A DNA stretch of 55,762 bases from Bacillota bacterium (GTDB lineage Bacteria; Bacillota; GCA-003054495; Carboxydocellales; JAJZTU01). Below are positions 49,544 through 55,762 of this stretch, piece by piece. The notes beneath the pieces are model-generated. The model was not told where the DNA came from, did no database searches, and was given only the letters and a program-made list of their open reading frames with translations. A program made the position numbers and the translations under genes. The stretch covers positions 1 to 55,762 of the forward strand of contig JAJZTU010000001.1 of NCBI GenBank assembly GCA_021848765.1. The letters are read 5' to 3'. Position 1 is the stretch's first letter, and each line of letters begins with the position of its first letter.

Positions 49544-50065
49544 TTACGTATATTTCCACTCGTATCCTTTGTGTGTCTTGGTTCTTCCTGTTAGGCAGTT
49601 TCTAATGGCAGAGGAATTAAACCCATTCTTCCCAGCATCTACTGACGACTTAAACCGAATTGTTATGCCCCCACTCTGTCCTATAATTGGTTTACAACAT
49701 TTCTCTGCTGTCCTCAAATGCGCTCCGTTATGTGTGCAATTTTCTTGCGGAGTTGTCCAGTATAGGTTTTCTACTGTGTTATTTAGTCTATTGTCATCCC
49801 AATGCCCTACGAACGGCAGATTATCGGGGTTTGGAATAAACGCCAATGCAACCAATCTGTTAATCCTGAATTGTTTCACCGCTCCATCTTTGGATAAGCC
49901 AACAAACAGGTACCCTCCCCTTGTTTGGTTTTGCTTTAAGATTCCACCCTTTAGTTTTGCCATAGATCTTCCGTTCCATCTTTTACCATCTAACCTTCTC
50001 ACGCGGCCTATCGAGCATACTTCGTATAATCCCTCATATCCGGGAACATCTTTCCATATCTCCAT
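49544..50065 (-). CDS. NUMOD4-HNH homing endonuclease
   Basis: 173 aa. NUMOD4 EIWKDVPGYEGLYEVCSIGR, HNH-like core VGHWDDNRLNNTVENLYWTT and a C-terminal DNA-binding repeat FNSSAIRNCLTGRTKTHKGY. The usual N-H of the HNH core (VNH) is VGH here, so the activity may be reduced. Another mobile nuclease of the cluster. Confidence 0.85.
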   Translation of the reverse strand: MEIWKDVPGYEGLYEVCSIGRVRRLDGKRWNGRSMAKLKGGILKQNQTRGGYLFVGLSKDGAVKQFRINRLVALAFIPNPDNLPFVGHWDDNRLNNTVENLYWTTPQENCTHNGAHLRTAEKCCKPIIGQSGGITIRFKSSVDAGKNGFNSSAIRNCLTGRTKTHKGYEWKYT

Positions 50066-50309
50066 TATTTCGGTTCTCCTTTTGTTGTCTTTTCGCCCAC
50101 TCTTCCCAGTGTTTGCGCCACTTCCTATGGCTGTGTGCGTTGAGGTGTCAGTTCATGCACAAGAGGACCAGATTATCTTCATCGTGTTTCCCACCTTGCG
50201 AGCGAAATATAATATGGTGCAGCTCTGTTCCCGGCTTTGCGCATCCCTGGCAGCATTGGTCGCGGTCAAATACTCTTTGTCTGGTTTTCTTCGGTATTTG
50301 TGATGCCAT
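50034..50309 (-). pseudogene. HNH endonuclease with in-frame TGA at a zinc-ligand position
   Basis: From ATG 50309 the frame reads MASQIPKKTRQRVFDRDQCC and on to QGC, LHHIIFRSQGGKHDEDNLVL, then LCMN, TGA (50150-50148) and HLNAHSHRKWRKHWEEW. In HNH proteins the pattern is LCxxCHxxxH, so TGA stands where the last zinc cysteine is expected. Ribosome site and TGATG coupling to the LexA-like gene are normal. Probably a nonsense mutation; a selenocysteine or sequencing error cannot be ruled out. Confidence 0.7.
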
Positions 50310-50506
50310 CACCGCACCACCCTAACTTGCCGCACTCCCTTGTAAACGATACGCCCCTGCTGGGCCAGCTCGGCAAGATGGTACTGTACTGTGCTTGTGC
50401 TAAGCAACCCTACTGCTCTGCCGATTTCCCGGACTGACGGGGCCCACTGGTGCTCATCGTGATAATCCCGGATAAACTGTAGTATCCTATCTTTTGTGGT
50501 CATCAT
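50309..50506 (-). CDS. LexA-like DNA-binding domain protein
   Basis: 65 aa. MMTTKDRILQFIRDYHDEHQ, APSVREIGRAVGLLSTSTVQ, YHLAELAQQGRI is the winged-helix of LexA without the protease domain. It may compete with host LexA or regulate phage operons. Confidence 0.8.
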   Translation of the reverse strand: MMTTKDRILQFIRDYHDEHQWAPSVREIGRAVGLLSTSTVQYHLAELAQQGRIVYKGVRQVRVVR

Positions 50507-50518
50507 TGCAGCACCTCC

Positions 50519-50695
50519 CTAATCCACTCTCTGCCACCCAATATCTATATAGTTGCTTGCCCATTCTTTGGTATGTTCGCAAAGCACTTTCTCGATTTCA
50601 TCCTCTGACTTGCCTTCTATTTCCTCGTCAGGTATTTCGATAATGTCCTCATGATCATTTCCGCATCCAATACTTAAGTACACTTTGATTTTCAT
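50519..50695 (-). CDS. Small phage protein (DUF7167-like)
   Basis: 58 aa, MKIKVYLSIGCGNDHEDIIE, IPDEEIEGKSEDEIEKVLCE. A short sandwich-type phage protein by resemblance. Overlaps the previous stop (ATGA). Confidence 0.6.
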   Translation of the reverse strand: MKIKVYLSIGCGNDHEDIIEIPDEEIEGKSEDEIEKVLCEHTKEWASNYIDIGWQRVD

Positions 50696-50856
50696 TCCAG
50701 CACCTCCACCGTTATGCGGACGCGTTTGCCACTCAGACCGACTTCCTCCAAAAACTCACACGCAGGAATCTTTCTGACTTCATCCTCAACCCCAAAGCAA
50801 TTGCTTTCAGGATATTCCTTGTTCCACACTACACCTTCCCAAACGTGCTTTCCCAT
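50692..50856 (-). CDS. Small hypothetical protein
   Basis: 54 aa, MGKHVWEGVVWNKEYPESNC, beta-rich with RVRITVEVLE at the end. GGAGG lies upstream. Unknown. Confidence 0.55.
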   Translation of the reverse strand: MGKHVWEGVVWNKEYPESNCFGVEDEVRKIPACEFLEEVGLSGKRVRITVEVLE

Positions 50857-50857
50857 C

Positions 50858-51034
50858 CTATCCTGCCTCCTTGTAATGACTGCACACGACCGGCACTATG
50901 GTATTAGGTGTGATCACCGCTCTTATGCCCTTTCCGCTGCACCACGGGCAGTCAGATACGTCGCACCCGCCTTTGTGATTCACACAGGTCAGACAAATGC
51001 ACCCAGGGTTGCATTCAACGGCTATTTCCCACAT
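50858..51034 (-). CDS. Cys-rich small protein
   Basis: 58 residues or fewer from ATG 51034 (GGAG upstream): CNPGCICLTC, NHKGGCDVSDCPWCSGKG give about eight cysteines, likely two zinc sites. Unknown function. Confidence 0.6.
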   Translation of the reverse strand: MWEIAVECNPGCICLTCVNHKGGCDVSDCPWCSGKGIRAVITPNTIVPVVCSHYKEAG

Positions 51035-51138
51035 GATTCCTTCTCCTGCTTCCTCACTATCTGCGGAACCTGCTTCCAAGCGTTCCGGTCGGCCAACACT
51101 TTCAGCATTTTGCGTTTGTTTGGTTTTCTTTTAGACAC
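51022..51138 (-). CDS. Small basic protein
   Basis: 38 aa from GTG 51138, directly after the previous stop: MSKRKPNKRKMLKVLADRNA. Very basic. GGAAGG upstream. Confidence 0.5.
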   Translation of the reverse strand: MSKRKPNKRKMLKVLADRNAWKQVPQIVRKQEKESCGK

Positions 51139-51447
51139 CTAACCTTCCTCCCTTTTTCGCTCCATGCATTTCTTGCAGACCATCGTTCCGCTGGCCGACG
51201 AAATAATCAGTGCTCCTGTCGTGCTTTTTGTCTGACCGCAGTCATTGCAGGTAAATTTCTTCGCTGCGTACTCGCATTTAATCCCTCTAGGCTTTCTAAT
51301 TTCGGCGCTGTACCTTTCCCAATTAATCCCGCTAAATCCGCAATAGCAGGTCGGTCTAGTTGGGCCGGTAACTCCAGTTGCTTTTTGCAGGCCAATACTT
51401 ATTCCTGCCCGATATGTAAAATGCTCGCATGTTTGGCATTTGCTCAT
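51139..51447 (-). CDS. Zinc-ribbon protein
   Basis: 102 aa from ATG 51447 (GGAG eight bases upstream). CQTCEHF near the start and CNDCGQTK with CKKC at the end indicate two zinc sites. Unknown function. Confidence 0.65.
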   Translation of the reverse strand: MSKCQTCEHFTYRAGISIGLQKATGVTGPTRPTCYCGFSGINWERYSAEIRKPRGIKCEYAAKKFTCNDCGQTKSTTGALIISSASGTMVCKKCMERKREEG

Positions 51448-51474
51448 TTTAATCACTCCAATCTACTCCCGGAA

Positions 51475-51771
51475 TCAACCCACTTCCCGCATTACATCAT
51501 CCACGCTTCTGGCAACAATATACCTTCCCCCATGATGTTCTAAGTCCGTCCTAAATTGTTCCTGGTGCTCAGATACCCTGCCTTTGGGTGTCTTAACCTC
51601 TATCCATATCACTTGGCCGTTTTTGATAGCGGTCAGGTCTGCCAGTCCCCGGTGGCTTCCCAGGGACTGGTGATTCTTGTAGACGAAATAGCCTTTCAGT
51701 TGGAGGTACTGTTTGATTTCGGCCTGAATTTGGCTCTCAGGCACCTTTGGTTCTATCCTTTTCGCTACCAC
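51475..51771 (-). CDS. VRR-NUC domain nuclease
   Basis: 98 aa from GTG 51771. LQLKGYFVYKNHQSLGSHRG, LADLTAIKNGQVIWIEVKTP, KGRVSEHQEQFRTDLEHHGG is the compact VRR-NUC (PD-(D/E)XK) nuclease fold with the D...EVK active site. Acts on DNA structures; common in phages. Confidence 0.92.
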   Translation of the reverse strand: MVAKRIEPKVPESQIQAEIKQYLQLKGYFVYKNHQSLGSHRGLADLTAIKNGQVIWIEVKTPKGRVSEHQEQFRTDLEHHGGRYIVARSVDDVMREVG

Positions 51772-51919
51772 TTTCCGTCCTCCCCTCCCACTTCACCAGT
51801 TCTTTCCCGCATCTCGGGCAGTATTTCCACGTGCTGCACGGGTGCGTAGCCAAGCTATTATGCGAGTTACGCCTACTTCTGTTTATTCGGCACTTCTTCG
51901 GGCACATCAGGACCGGCAT
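51737..51919 (-). CDS. Small zinc-finger protein
   Basis: 60 aa from ATG 51919 (AGGGGGTGATCCCA upstream). MPVLMCPKKCRINRSRRNSH and HPCSTWKYCPRCGKEL: two Cys pairs for zinc. It overlaps the VRR-NUC start. Confidence 0.6.
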   Translation of the reverse strand: MPVLMCPKKCRINRSRRNSHNSLATHPCSTWKYCPRCGKELVKWEGRTESGSEKDRTKGA

Positions 51920-51947
51920 TGGGATCACCCCCTTATTCACGCATCTC

Positions 51948-53234
51948 TTAAGCCACTTCCGGATCAAAGTCATGCGCTTCATCGTCCCAGGTCTCATCTT
52001 CCCACACTAACCTATCAATCCGGTCAAATGCGCACGGTCTAATTTCGAGTAAATCATTCGCGTCATATACATCCATAATTGATATTTGTCCATTTCTTTT
52101 GGCGATCTGGATGTTCTGAATCTCTGCAGCCATTCCCTTGCTCATAAAAGTCATCCACTGTTTCGGATGTGTCCGTCTCAGCATGGCCATGTGATTATTG
52201 GGATAGAGCAGGTCGGTACCACACCCCATACAACCGTTACGCTTGATTTTGTGATAGGCCCCGTCTTTATCCTTAAAGCCCATGTCATATAGGGTTGAAT
52301 ACGGTACATTAAACCTCTTGATATATGCCCAGATGTCATCATCGGTCCATATAGAAAGGGGATTGGAGTGCCAGAATGGGTCTCCATTCTCCCCGCCCAG
52401 GTGCGGACGATGCGACTTAAACAAGTATCCTCTGGTGATGAAATTTGTTTGTCGGGGCCTGCTCTCGGCGGCCATAAGCCCCTTGAAAATCACATCTACA
52501 TCTAGCTCCGCCTGCAGCCGTTCGCTTGGCTCTTTTTTCAGAACATCACAGCAGGCCTGGCTAAATTTACATTGTTTAAGCAACTCATAATAGCTTAACA
52601 ATTTCTTATCTTCGCTCTGGCTTTTAGAGAACCTCAGGAAACAATCAATATTAATCCGTCTGGCCTTAAGCTTTGAAGCCGCTTTTCCTAATAGAGGGAA
52701 ACCATACTGGTCAACACACCACCAATAACTCTTGCGTGTTCCGGCTGGCCATATCAATCCTGCTTCTTCAATTTCTTTGCGCATATGAGGAGGACAAAGG
52801 GCTTCTAGTGCCCTGGTGCTTTTAAGTTTACCGTCCGGTTTAAGAATTTCATGAATCCGGTCTGTCCTGACAAGAAAATCTAATATCTGTCTTTGTGCCG
52901 CGTATTTTAATCCTTCTTCTTCTGTCCGGCAAGGCATGGCTTCGTAGAAATTGCCTCTGCCCCAATCCTTTTTCAACATACGGGCAAACTTTACGCATTC
53001 AGGGTATTCAACGCCAGTGTTTCCGTAGTTAATCACTGTGCGCTTAGCTTCTACCGGAAAATGGGTCATGATTAAGTGCCAGAGTACCGTGCTGTCTTTG
53101 CCGGCAGAAAACGCTATTGCGGCTCGGCGGCGGCATACGTTGTATGCTGATTTTATAGCTGATACTGCGGTGGAAATTTTATAGTCCAAATCACGACCTT
53201 GCTCCTGCCTTAAATCACGATAGCTAATAAACAT
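51948..53234 (-). CDS. PAPS-reductase/PP-loop family protein
   Basis: 428 aa. PP-loop AIAFSAGKDSTVLWHLIM (about 37-54), VINYGNTGVEYPECVKFARM, and a C-terminal zinc-like NGCMGCGTDL with NHMAMLRRTHPKQW. The family adenylates a substrate; related proteins act in sulfur metabolism, tRNA thiolation and DNA phosphorothioation (DndC). Phages often carry such genes; the substrate here is unknown. Confidence 0.85.
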   Translation of the reverse strand: MFISYRDLRQEQGRDLDYKISTAVSAIKSAYNVCRRRAAIAFSAGKDSTVLWHLIMTHFPVEAKRTVINYGNTGVEYPECVKFARMLKKDWGRGNFYEAMPCRTEEEGLKYAAQRQILDFLVRTDRIHEILKPDGKLKSTRALEALCPPHMRKEIEEAGLIWPAGTRKSYWWCVDQYGFPLLGKAASKLKARRINIDCFLRFSKSQSEDKKLLSYYELLKQCKFSQACCDVLKKEPSERLQAELDVDVIFKGLMAAESRPRQTNFITRGYLFKSHRPHLGGENGDPFWHSNPLSIWTDDDIWAYIKRFNVPYSTLYDMGFKDKDGAYHKIKRNGCMGCGTDLLYPNNHMAMLRRTHPKQWMTFMSKGMAAEIQNIQIAKRNGQISIMDVYDANDLLEIRPCAFDRIDRLVWEDETWDDEAHDFDPEVA

Positions 53235-53560
53235 TCACTCACCTCCGGTGCCATTCTTATCCACACCCTTGTCCTCAGGTTGGCCACAGACCGAATAACT
53301 GCCCCTGCTCCCGCTCTCTTGCCCATGGCGCATATTCTGCAAAGGAACAAACCTTGTATATCCTGCCATTCACCCCGCGTCACCATCCCCTCAGCCTCCC
53401 ACATCTCCCGCAAGCGGTAGGCGTACAATATCCCACTCTTGATGTCCTGGCGCACTATCGGATTGTCAAAACACTTCGCATAGGCTGCGCTAATTTTGCG
53501 GGCCGGGCCAGTTCTACACCGCTTGACCATGCCTGCTGCACTTTCGTTGCTCTCATGCAA
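53210..53560 (-). CDS. Hypothetical protein
   Basis: 116 aa from TTG 53560 (GGGGGTGC upstream). Helical middle KISAAYAKCFDNPIVRQDIK, SGILYAYRLREMWEAEGMVT and a C-terminal EVSECLLAIVI overlapping the PP-loop gene. No family. Confidence 0.55.
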   Translation of the reverse strand: MHESNESAAGMVKRCRTGPARKISAAYAKCFDNPIVRQDIKSGILYAYRLREMWEAEGMVTRGEWQDIQGLFLCRICAMGKRAGAGAVIRSVANLRTRVWIRMAPEVSECLLAIVI

Positions 53561-53674
53561 GCACCCCCTTTTTCACATCCACCGTAGCAGTAGGCTCGTC
53601 GAATATCTTTGTCTGTGCCTGCTCTAAAAAATATTTTTGCTGGTATATGGTTGTTTGAACGCTTTGCGCTTCAT
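53553..53674 (-). pseudogene. Possible frameshifted micro-gene
   Basis: From ATG 53674 (overlapping the previous stop) the frame ends after 16 codons (MKRKAFKQPYTSKNIF). A neighbouring frame gives a natural-looking protein stretch SVQTTIYQQKYFLEQAQTKI, FDEPTATVDVKKGVLA that ends just before the next gene. A one-base indel would join them. Weak but suggestive. Confidence 0.3.
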
Positions 53675-53931
53675 GCCATCACTCCCAATACGCCCCCATC
53701 TCTGGGCTTGATTTTCCCGCGCTCCGCCAAGTCCATGATCAACGCCGCAATTTCAATCTGATGGGCTTTCATAGCTAGAGCTATTCTTTGGACATGGTGC
53801 CCTTCCGACCACATCTGCTTAATCTTGGCTATCTCTGACGGCATCCATTCAAGTTTATAATCTTCCAGGGCTATATAAACCTCCTCCTGGGGCCGGTACA
53901 TTCGTAGTTCTGATGCCCCATGCTTGTCCAT
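53671..53931 (-). CDS. Helical hypothetical protein
   Basis: 86 aa, MDKHGASELRMYRPQEEVYI, SEIAKIKQMWSEGHHVQRIA, ALIMDLAERGKIKPRDGG. Two helices resembling an HTH-like domain of small phage regulators. Unknown. Confidence 0.55.
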   Translation of the reverse strand: MDKHGASELRMYRPQEEVYIALEDYKLEWMPSEIAKIKQMWSEGHHVQRIALAMKAHQIEIAALIMDLAERGKIKPRDGGVLGVMA

Positions 53932-53945
53932 GTGTCCACCTCGCT

Positions 53946-54080
53946 TTACGCCGACTTATACCTAGGCCTTTGCACCTGACTTAAGCTTCGCACTTCTCTG
54001 CCCTTCCGACTTGGTTTGGTTTTCCAGAGGTAGTAGAATATCGTGTCAGGATGTGCGCTTATCAACTCTCTTGGGTTCAC
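53946..54080 (-). CDS. Small basic protein
   Basis: 44 aa from GTG 54080: MNPRELISAHPDTIFYYLWK and RSLSQVQRPRYKSA. AGGAGGG lies eight bases upstream. Very basic C-terminus. Confidence 0.55.
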   Translation of the reverse strand: MNPRELISAHPDTIFYYLWKTKPSRKGREVRSLSQVQRPRYKSA

Positions 54081-54180
54081 GCCGCTTCCCCCTCCTTGCT
54101 ACCGGCTTATATGGCGATGTCGTGAGGAACCACCGCCAGAAGGTATTGCTGTCGCTATTGACTATTTCGGTTGGTGTCAT
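54046..54180 (-). CDS. Small basic protein
   Basis: 44 aa, MTPTEIVNSDSNTFWRWFLT and RGKRREPKRVDKRTS, from ATG 54180 with GGGGTG upstream. Overlaps the next gene by 35 bases in another frame and provides its ribosome site. Between SSB and this gene (54181-54297) I see only a weak 34-codon GTG frame. Confidence 0.45.
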   Translation of the reverse strand: MTPTEIVNSDSNTFWRWFLTTSPYKPVARRGKRREPKRVDKRTS

Positions 54181-54297
54181 GGTATCACCCCGCAATATAT
54201 ACACCCAGGCCGTTGGTCGGCCAGGCCAACGCAAACCTGTCTTGCCGGCACCCCTAGTGGAAGGCCCAGCAGGGCGGACACCCGGGTGGTTGTCACA

Positions 54298-54711
54298 TTA
54301 AAATGGAATATCCTCCTCTGGTGGCAGTTCTCCTCCCCTGAATTGTCCAGGTGGTGGCTCCCAGGCATCGCCCCGGTTGTCCTGCTTTGGTTTGGCATAC
54401 CGGGCCTCGTCCACCACAACCTCTGTGACCCACTTCTTTGCGCCGTCCTGGCCGTCATAAGTGCGTACCCTTATTGACCCTCGCACCGTCACCTGTTGGC
54501 CCTTTTGGAGGTCATTCCCCAGATATTCAGCCAGCTTATAGTTGCCCCGGTCGAAAGCTACGCAGTTAATGAAATCGGCTTCCTTCTCGCCTTGGGCATT
54601 TTTATAAGCTCTATCCACCGCCAGAGTGAAGTTCGCTACACCAACCCCTTGTTGGCTATATCTGAGCTCAGGTGGTTTCGTTAACCGACCGACTAATACG
54701 ACTATATTCAC
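54298..54711 (-). CDS. ssb: Single-stranded DNA-binding protein
   Basis: 137 aa from GTG 54711. OB fold NIVVLVGRLTKPPELRYSQQ, FTLAVDRAYKNAQGEKEADF, VRGSIRVRTYDGQDGAKKWV and the acidic C-terminal tail PPEEDIPF, the partner-binding tip of SSB. Covers single strands during phage replication and recombination. Confidence 0.95.
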   Translation of the reverse strand: MNIVVLVGRLTKPPELRYSQQGVGVANFTLAVDRAYKNAQGEKEADFINCVAFDRGNYKLAEYLGNDLQKGQQVTVRGSIRVRTYDGQDGAKKWVTEVVVDEARYAKPKQDNRGDAWEPPPGQFRGGELPPEEDIPF

Positions 54712-54896
54712 GCTTTCCTACTCTCCTTTGCTTCCAGGTTTTCGATGACTTCTTCAATCGTCGGGCGCGGTGCCCACATGCTTTTGTTGCACTTGTCATC
54801 CTTGAGCCGTGCAGTATATCCCATGCAGCGGCCCACTTTTATTGTGTTCGGGATTTTGTATTCTGGCTCCCAAAAGCCGCAGTTTCCACAGTTCAT
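54708..54896 (-). CDS. Small zinc-finger protein
   Basis: 62 aa. CGNCGFWEPE, CMGYTARLKDDKC gives a four-cysteine zinc site. Between the ASCH gene and ssb, overlapping both by four bases. Confidence 0.6.
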   Translation of the reverse strand: MNCGNCGFWEPEYKIPNTIKVGRCMGYTARLKDDKCNKSMWAPRPTIEEVIENLEAKESRKA

Positions 54897-55507
54897 GGCT
54901 CATCTTCTCCCTCCCATAAATGCGGCATAATGCATACATCATGAACATTAATTCCGTCTGCATCGCAGTCGTTGCAGCGGAACTTTTGACAACGCATTTC
55001 GCAGGTATAGCATTTACAGTCATCACACCTCACGCCCTCCTTCGCAATGTGAAACTCCCACAGCCCAAGCCTTCCCTTGGCCGGTATCGGTTTCGGTAGA
55101 GGTCTGACATCCTCCAAAATCCAGGCGTACCGACCGGGGGTGTAATCACCAAATGACCGCTCCGGCTCAGGCGGCAGGGGCCGTGCTTGGCTTTCGTCCA
55201 ATTTGAGCTTGCCTTTTTCGTAATAGGTCCTTACCATGTCAGTTTCTCGGATTAGATAAATATCAACCAGGATGCCCTTAGAGATGATCGCCCCCCGTTC
55301 AAGTATCAGTCCTCCACTCGGAGTTAGAAACTGCTTTAGTGCGGTGAAAAATGGTTCCCCAAATGCCTCATCGCACGCCTTTTTCCCTTTACTCGCATGT
55401 ATTGCCAGTGGTCCCCGGTACTTTACAGACCAAGACCGGGTTTCAATTTTCTTGGCCCCCACGGCTGCCAGAGAGGCCCAAGGCTGAAGTATACTAATCA
55501 CCTTCAC
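54893..55507 (-). CDS. ASCH-domain protein
   Basis: 204 aa from GTG 55507 (second GTG; GAGGGG eight bases upstream). ISILQPWASLAAVGAKKIET, RSWSVKYRGPLAIHASKGK are ASCH-domain landmarks, an RNA/nucleotide-binding fold related to PUA. The C-terminus adds a Cys-rich zinc part (CDDCKCYTCEMRCQKFRCND). Phage ASCH proteins are frequent; role unknown. Confidence 0.88.
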   Translation of the reverse strand: MKVISILQPWASLAAVGAKKIETRSWSVKYRGPLAIHASKGKKACDEAFGEPFFTALKQFLTPSGGLILERGAIISKGILVDIYLIRETDMVRTYYEKGKLKLDESQARPLPPEPERSFGDYTPGRYAWILEDVRPLPKPIPAKGRLGLWEFHIAKEGVRCDDCKCYTCEMRCQKFRCNDCDADGINVHDVCIMPHLWEGEDEP

Positions 55508-55522
55508 TGTTTTCACCCCTCA

Positions 55523-55699
55523 CTACGCGCTCCTCGCCATTAAATACTCCTGCCAGCCTTCAGCGATGACATCCTCACTCAGGCCCATCGCCCTGGCCCA
55601 AGTCCGAGTTAAGGTAAACTGCTCTTTCAGTGATAGGCCATTGAATACACCCATTTGCTCAAAGGCTTTACAGGCTTCATGTACGTGCCAGACGGTCAT
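55523..55699 (-). CDS. Small phage protein, paralog of the preceding gene
   Basis: 58 aa, MTVWHVHEACKAFEQMGVFN, GGAGG-like GGGAGG ribosome site. Aligns with the protein encoded at 84-347 (GWQEYL versus GWEEYL at the end of each). Both genes lie at the circle join, one after the other. Confidence 0.65.
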   Translation of the reverse strand: MTVWHVHEACKAFEQMGVFNGLSLKEQFTLTRTWARAMGLSEDVIAEGWQEYLMARSA

Positions 55700-55762
55700 G
55701 ATTTACCTCCCTATTGCGCCAGTTTTAGTCCCCTCCGCAATTCCCCTATGTTGCGCCGCCCT
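55637..55762. repeat. Terminal direct repeat, right copy (circular-contig overlap)
   Basis: Identical to 10-135. See the left copy. Confidence 0.85.
55711..55762 (-). CDS. Partial copy (3' end) of the small protein at 84-347
   Basis: Last 16 or so codons of the gene whose full copy lies at 84-347, repeated because of the circular overlap. Not an additional gene. Confidence 0.7.
   Translation of the reverse strand, partial: GRRNIGELRRGLKLAQ

Noticed and set aside
1..55762. Insertion sequences or transposases
   Set aside because: No transposase-like gene and no terminal inverted repeats of IS type were found; mobile content is limited to the integrase and HNH endonucleases.

Overview
This window looks like the complete genome of a temperate, tailed (siphovirus-type, HK97-fold) phage of a Gram-positive, probably clostridial or Peptococcaceae-like host. 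The assembly is circular: bases 10-135 recur exactly at 55637-55762, so the unit is about 55,627 bp, and the first nine bases look like sequencing-adapter residue. Evidence for the host type: strong GGAGG ribosome sites, GTG/TTG starts, an ImmR/ImmA-type immunity module, a large serine integrase, a LysM/YneA-like protein, and a lysin ending in an S-layer homology domain.

Layout. (1) 14.1-0.08 kb, minus strand, early/replication arm: a Cro-like HTH at the divergent switch, many small Cys-rich proteins, a three-gene recombination set (unassigned 311-aa protein, SMC-like ATPase, UvrD helicase), a SNF2 helicase-methyltransferase fusion, a DUF5131 radical-SAM-like protein, a TM-LysM protein, a DnaD-like initiator and DnaB helicase. 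(2) Across the circle junction, 55.7-45.4 kb minus: ASCH protein, SSB, PAPS-reductase-like protein, VRR-NUC nuclease, a LexA-like DNA-binding domain, an ArpU/RinA-like late regulator and a cluster of HNH homing endonucleases. (3) 45.1-25.7 kb minus: packaging, head, connector, tail and lysis genes in canonical order, with a tail chaperone made by a likely -1 frameshift and one plus-strand moron with its own promoter and terminator. (4) 25.6-24.5 kb minus: a separate accessory unit with an RHH protein, a small unknown and a truncated Csf1-like (type IV Cas) zinc-finger protein. (5) 14.26-17.1 kb plus: repressor, ImmA protease and serine integrase, followed by a 46-bp imperfect palindrome that fits an attP. 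(6) 19.9-17.4 kb minus: an ICE/plasmid-like set (HTH, FtsK/TcpA-type ATPase, replication-relaxation protein, two small membrane proteins). (7) 20.07-24.5 kb plus: a GC-rich accessory operon with a near-consensus promoter, in which many genes are preceded by a hairpin just upstream of the ribosome site. It includes a 425-base gene-free, densely base-paired stretch that I think is a structured RNA.

How it fits together: the divergent promoters at 14.16-14.24 kb choose between lysogeny (repressor, ImmA, integrase) and leftward early transcription. Early genes recombine and replicate DNA, the ArpU-like regulator at 48.3-48.8 kb probably turns on packaging and structural genes, and transcription ends at terminators near 25.7 kb. 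The two accessory blocks between the lysis genes and the integrase hold the most unusual content: the structured RNA, the hairpin-leader operon, the transfer-like module and the solo Csf1-like gene.
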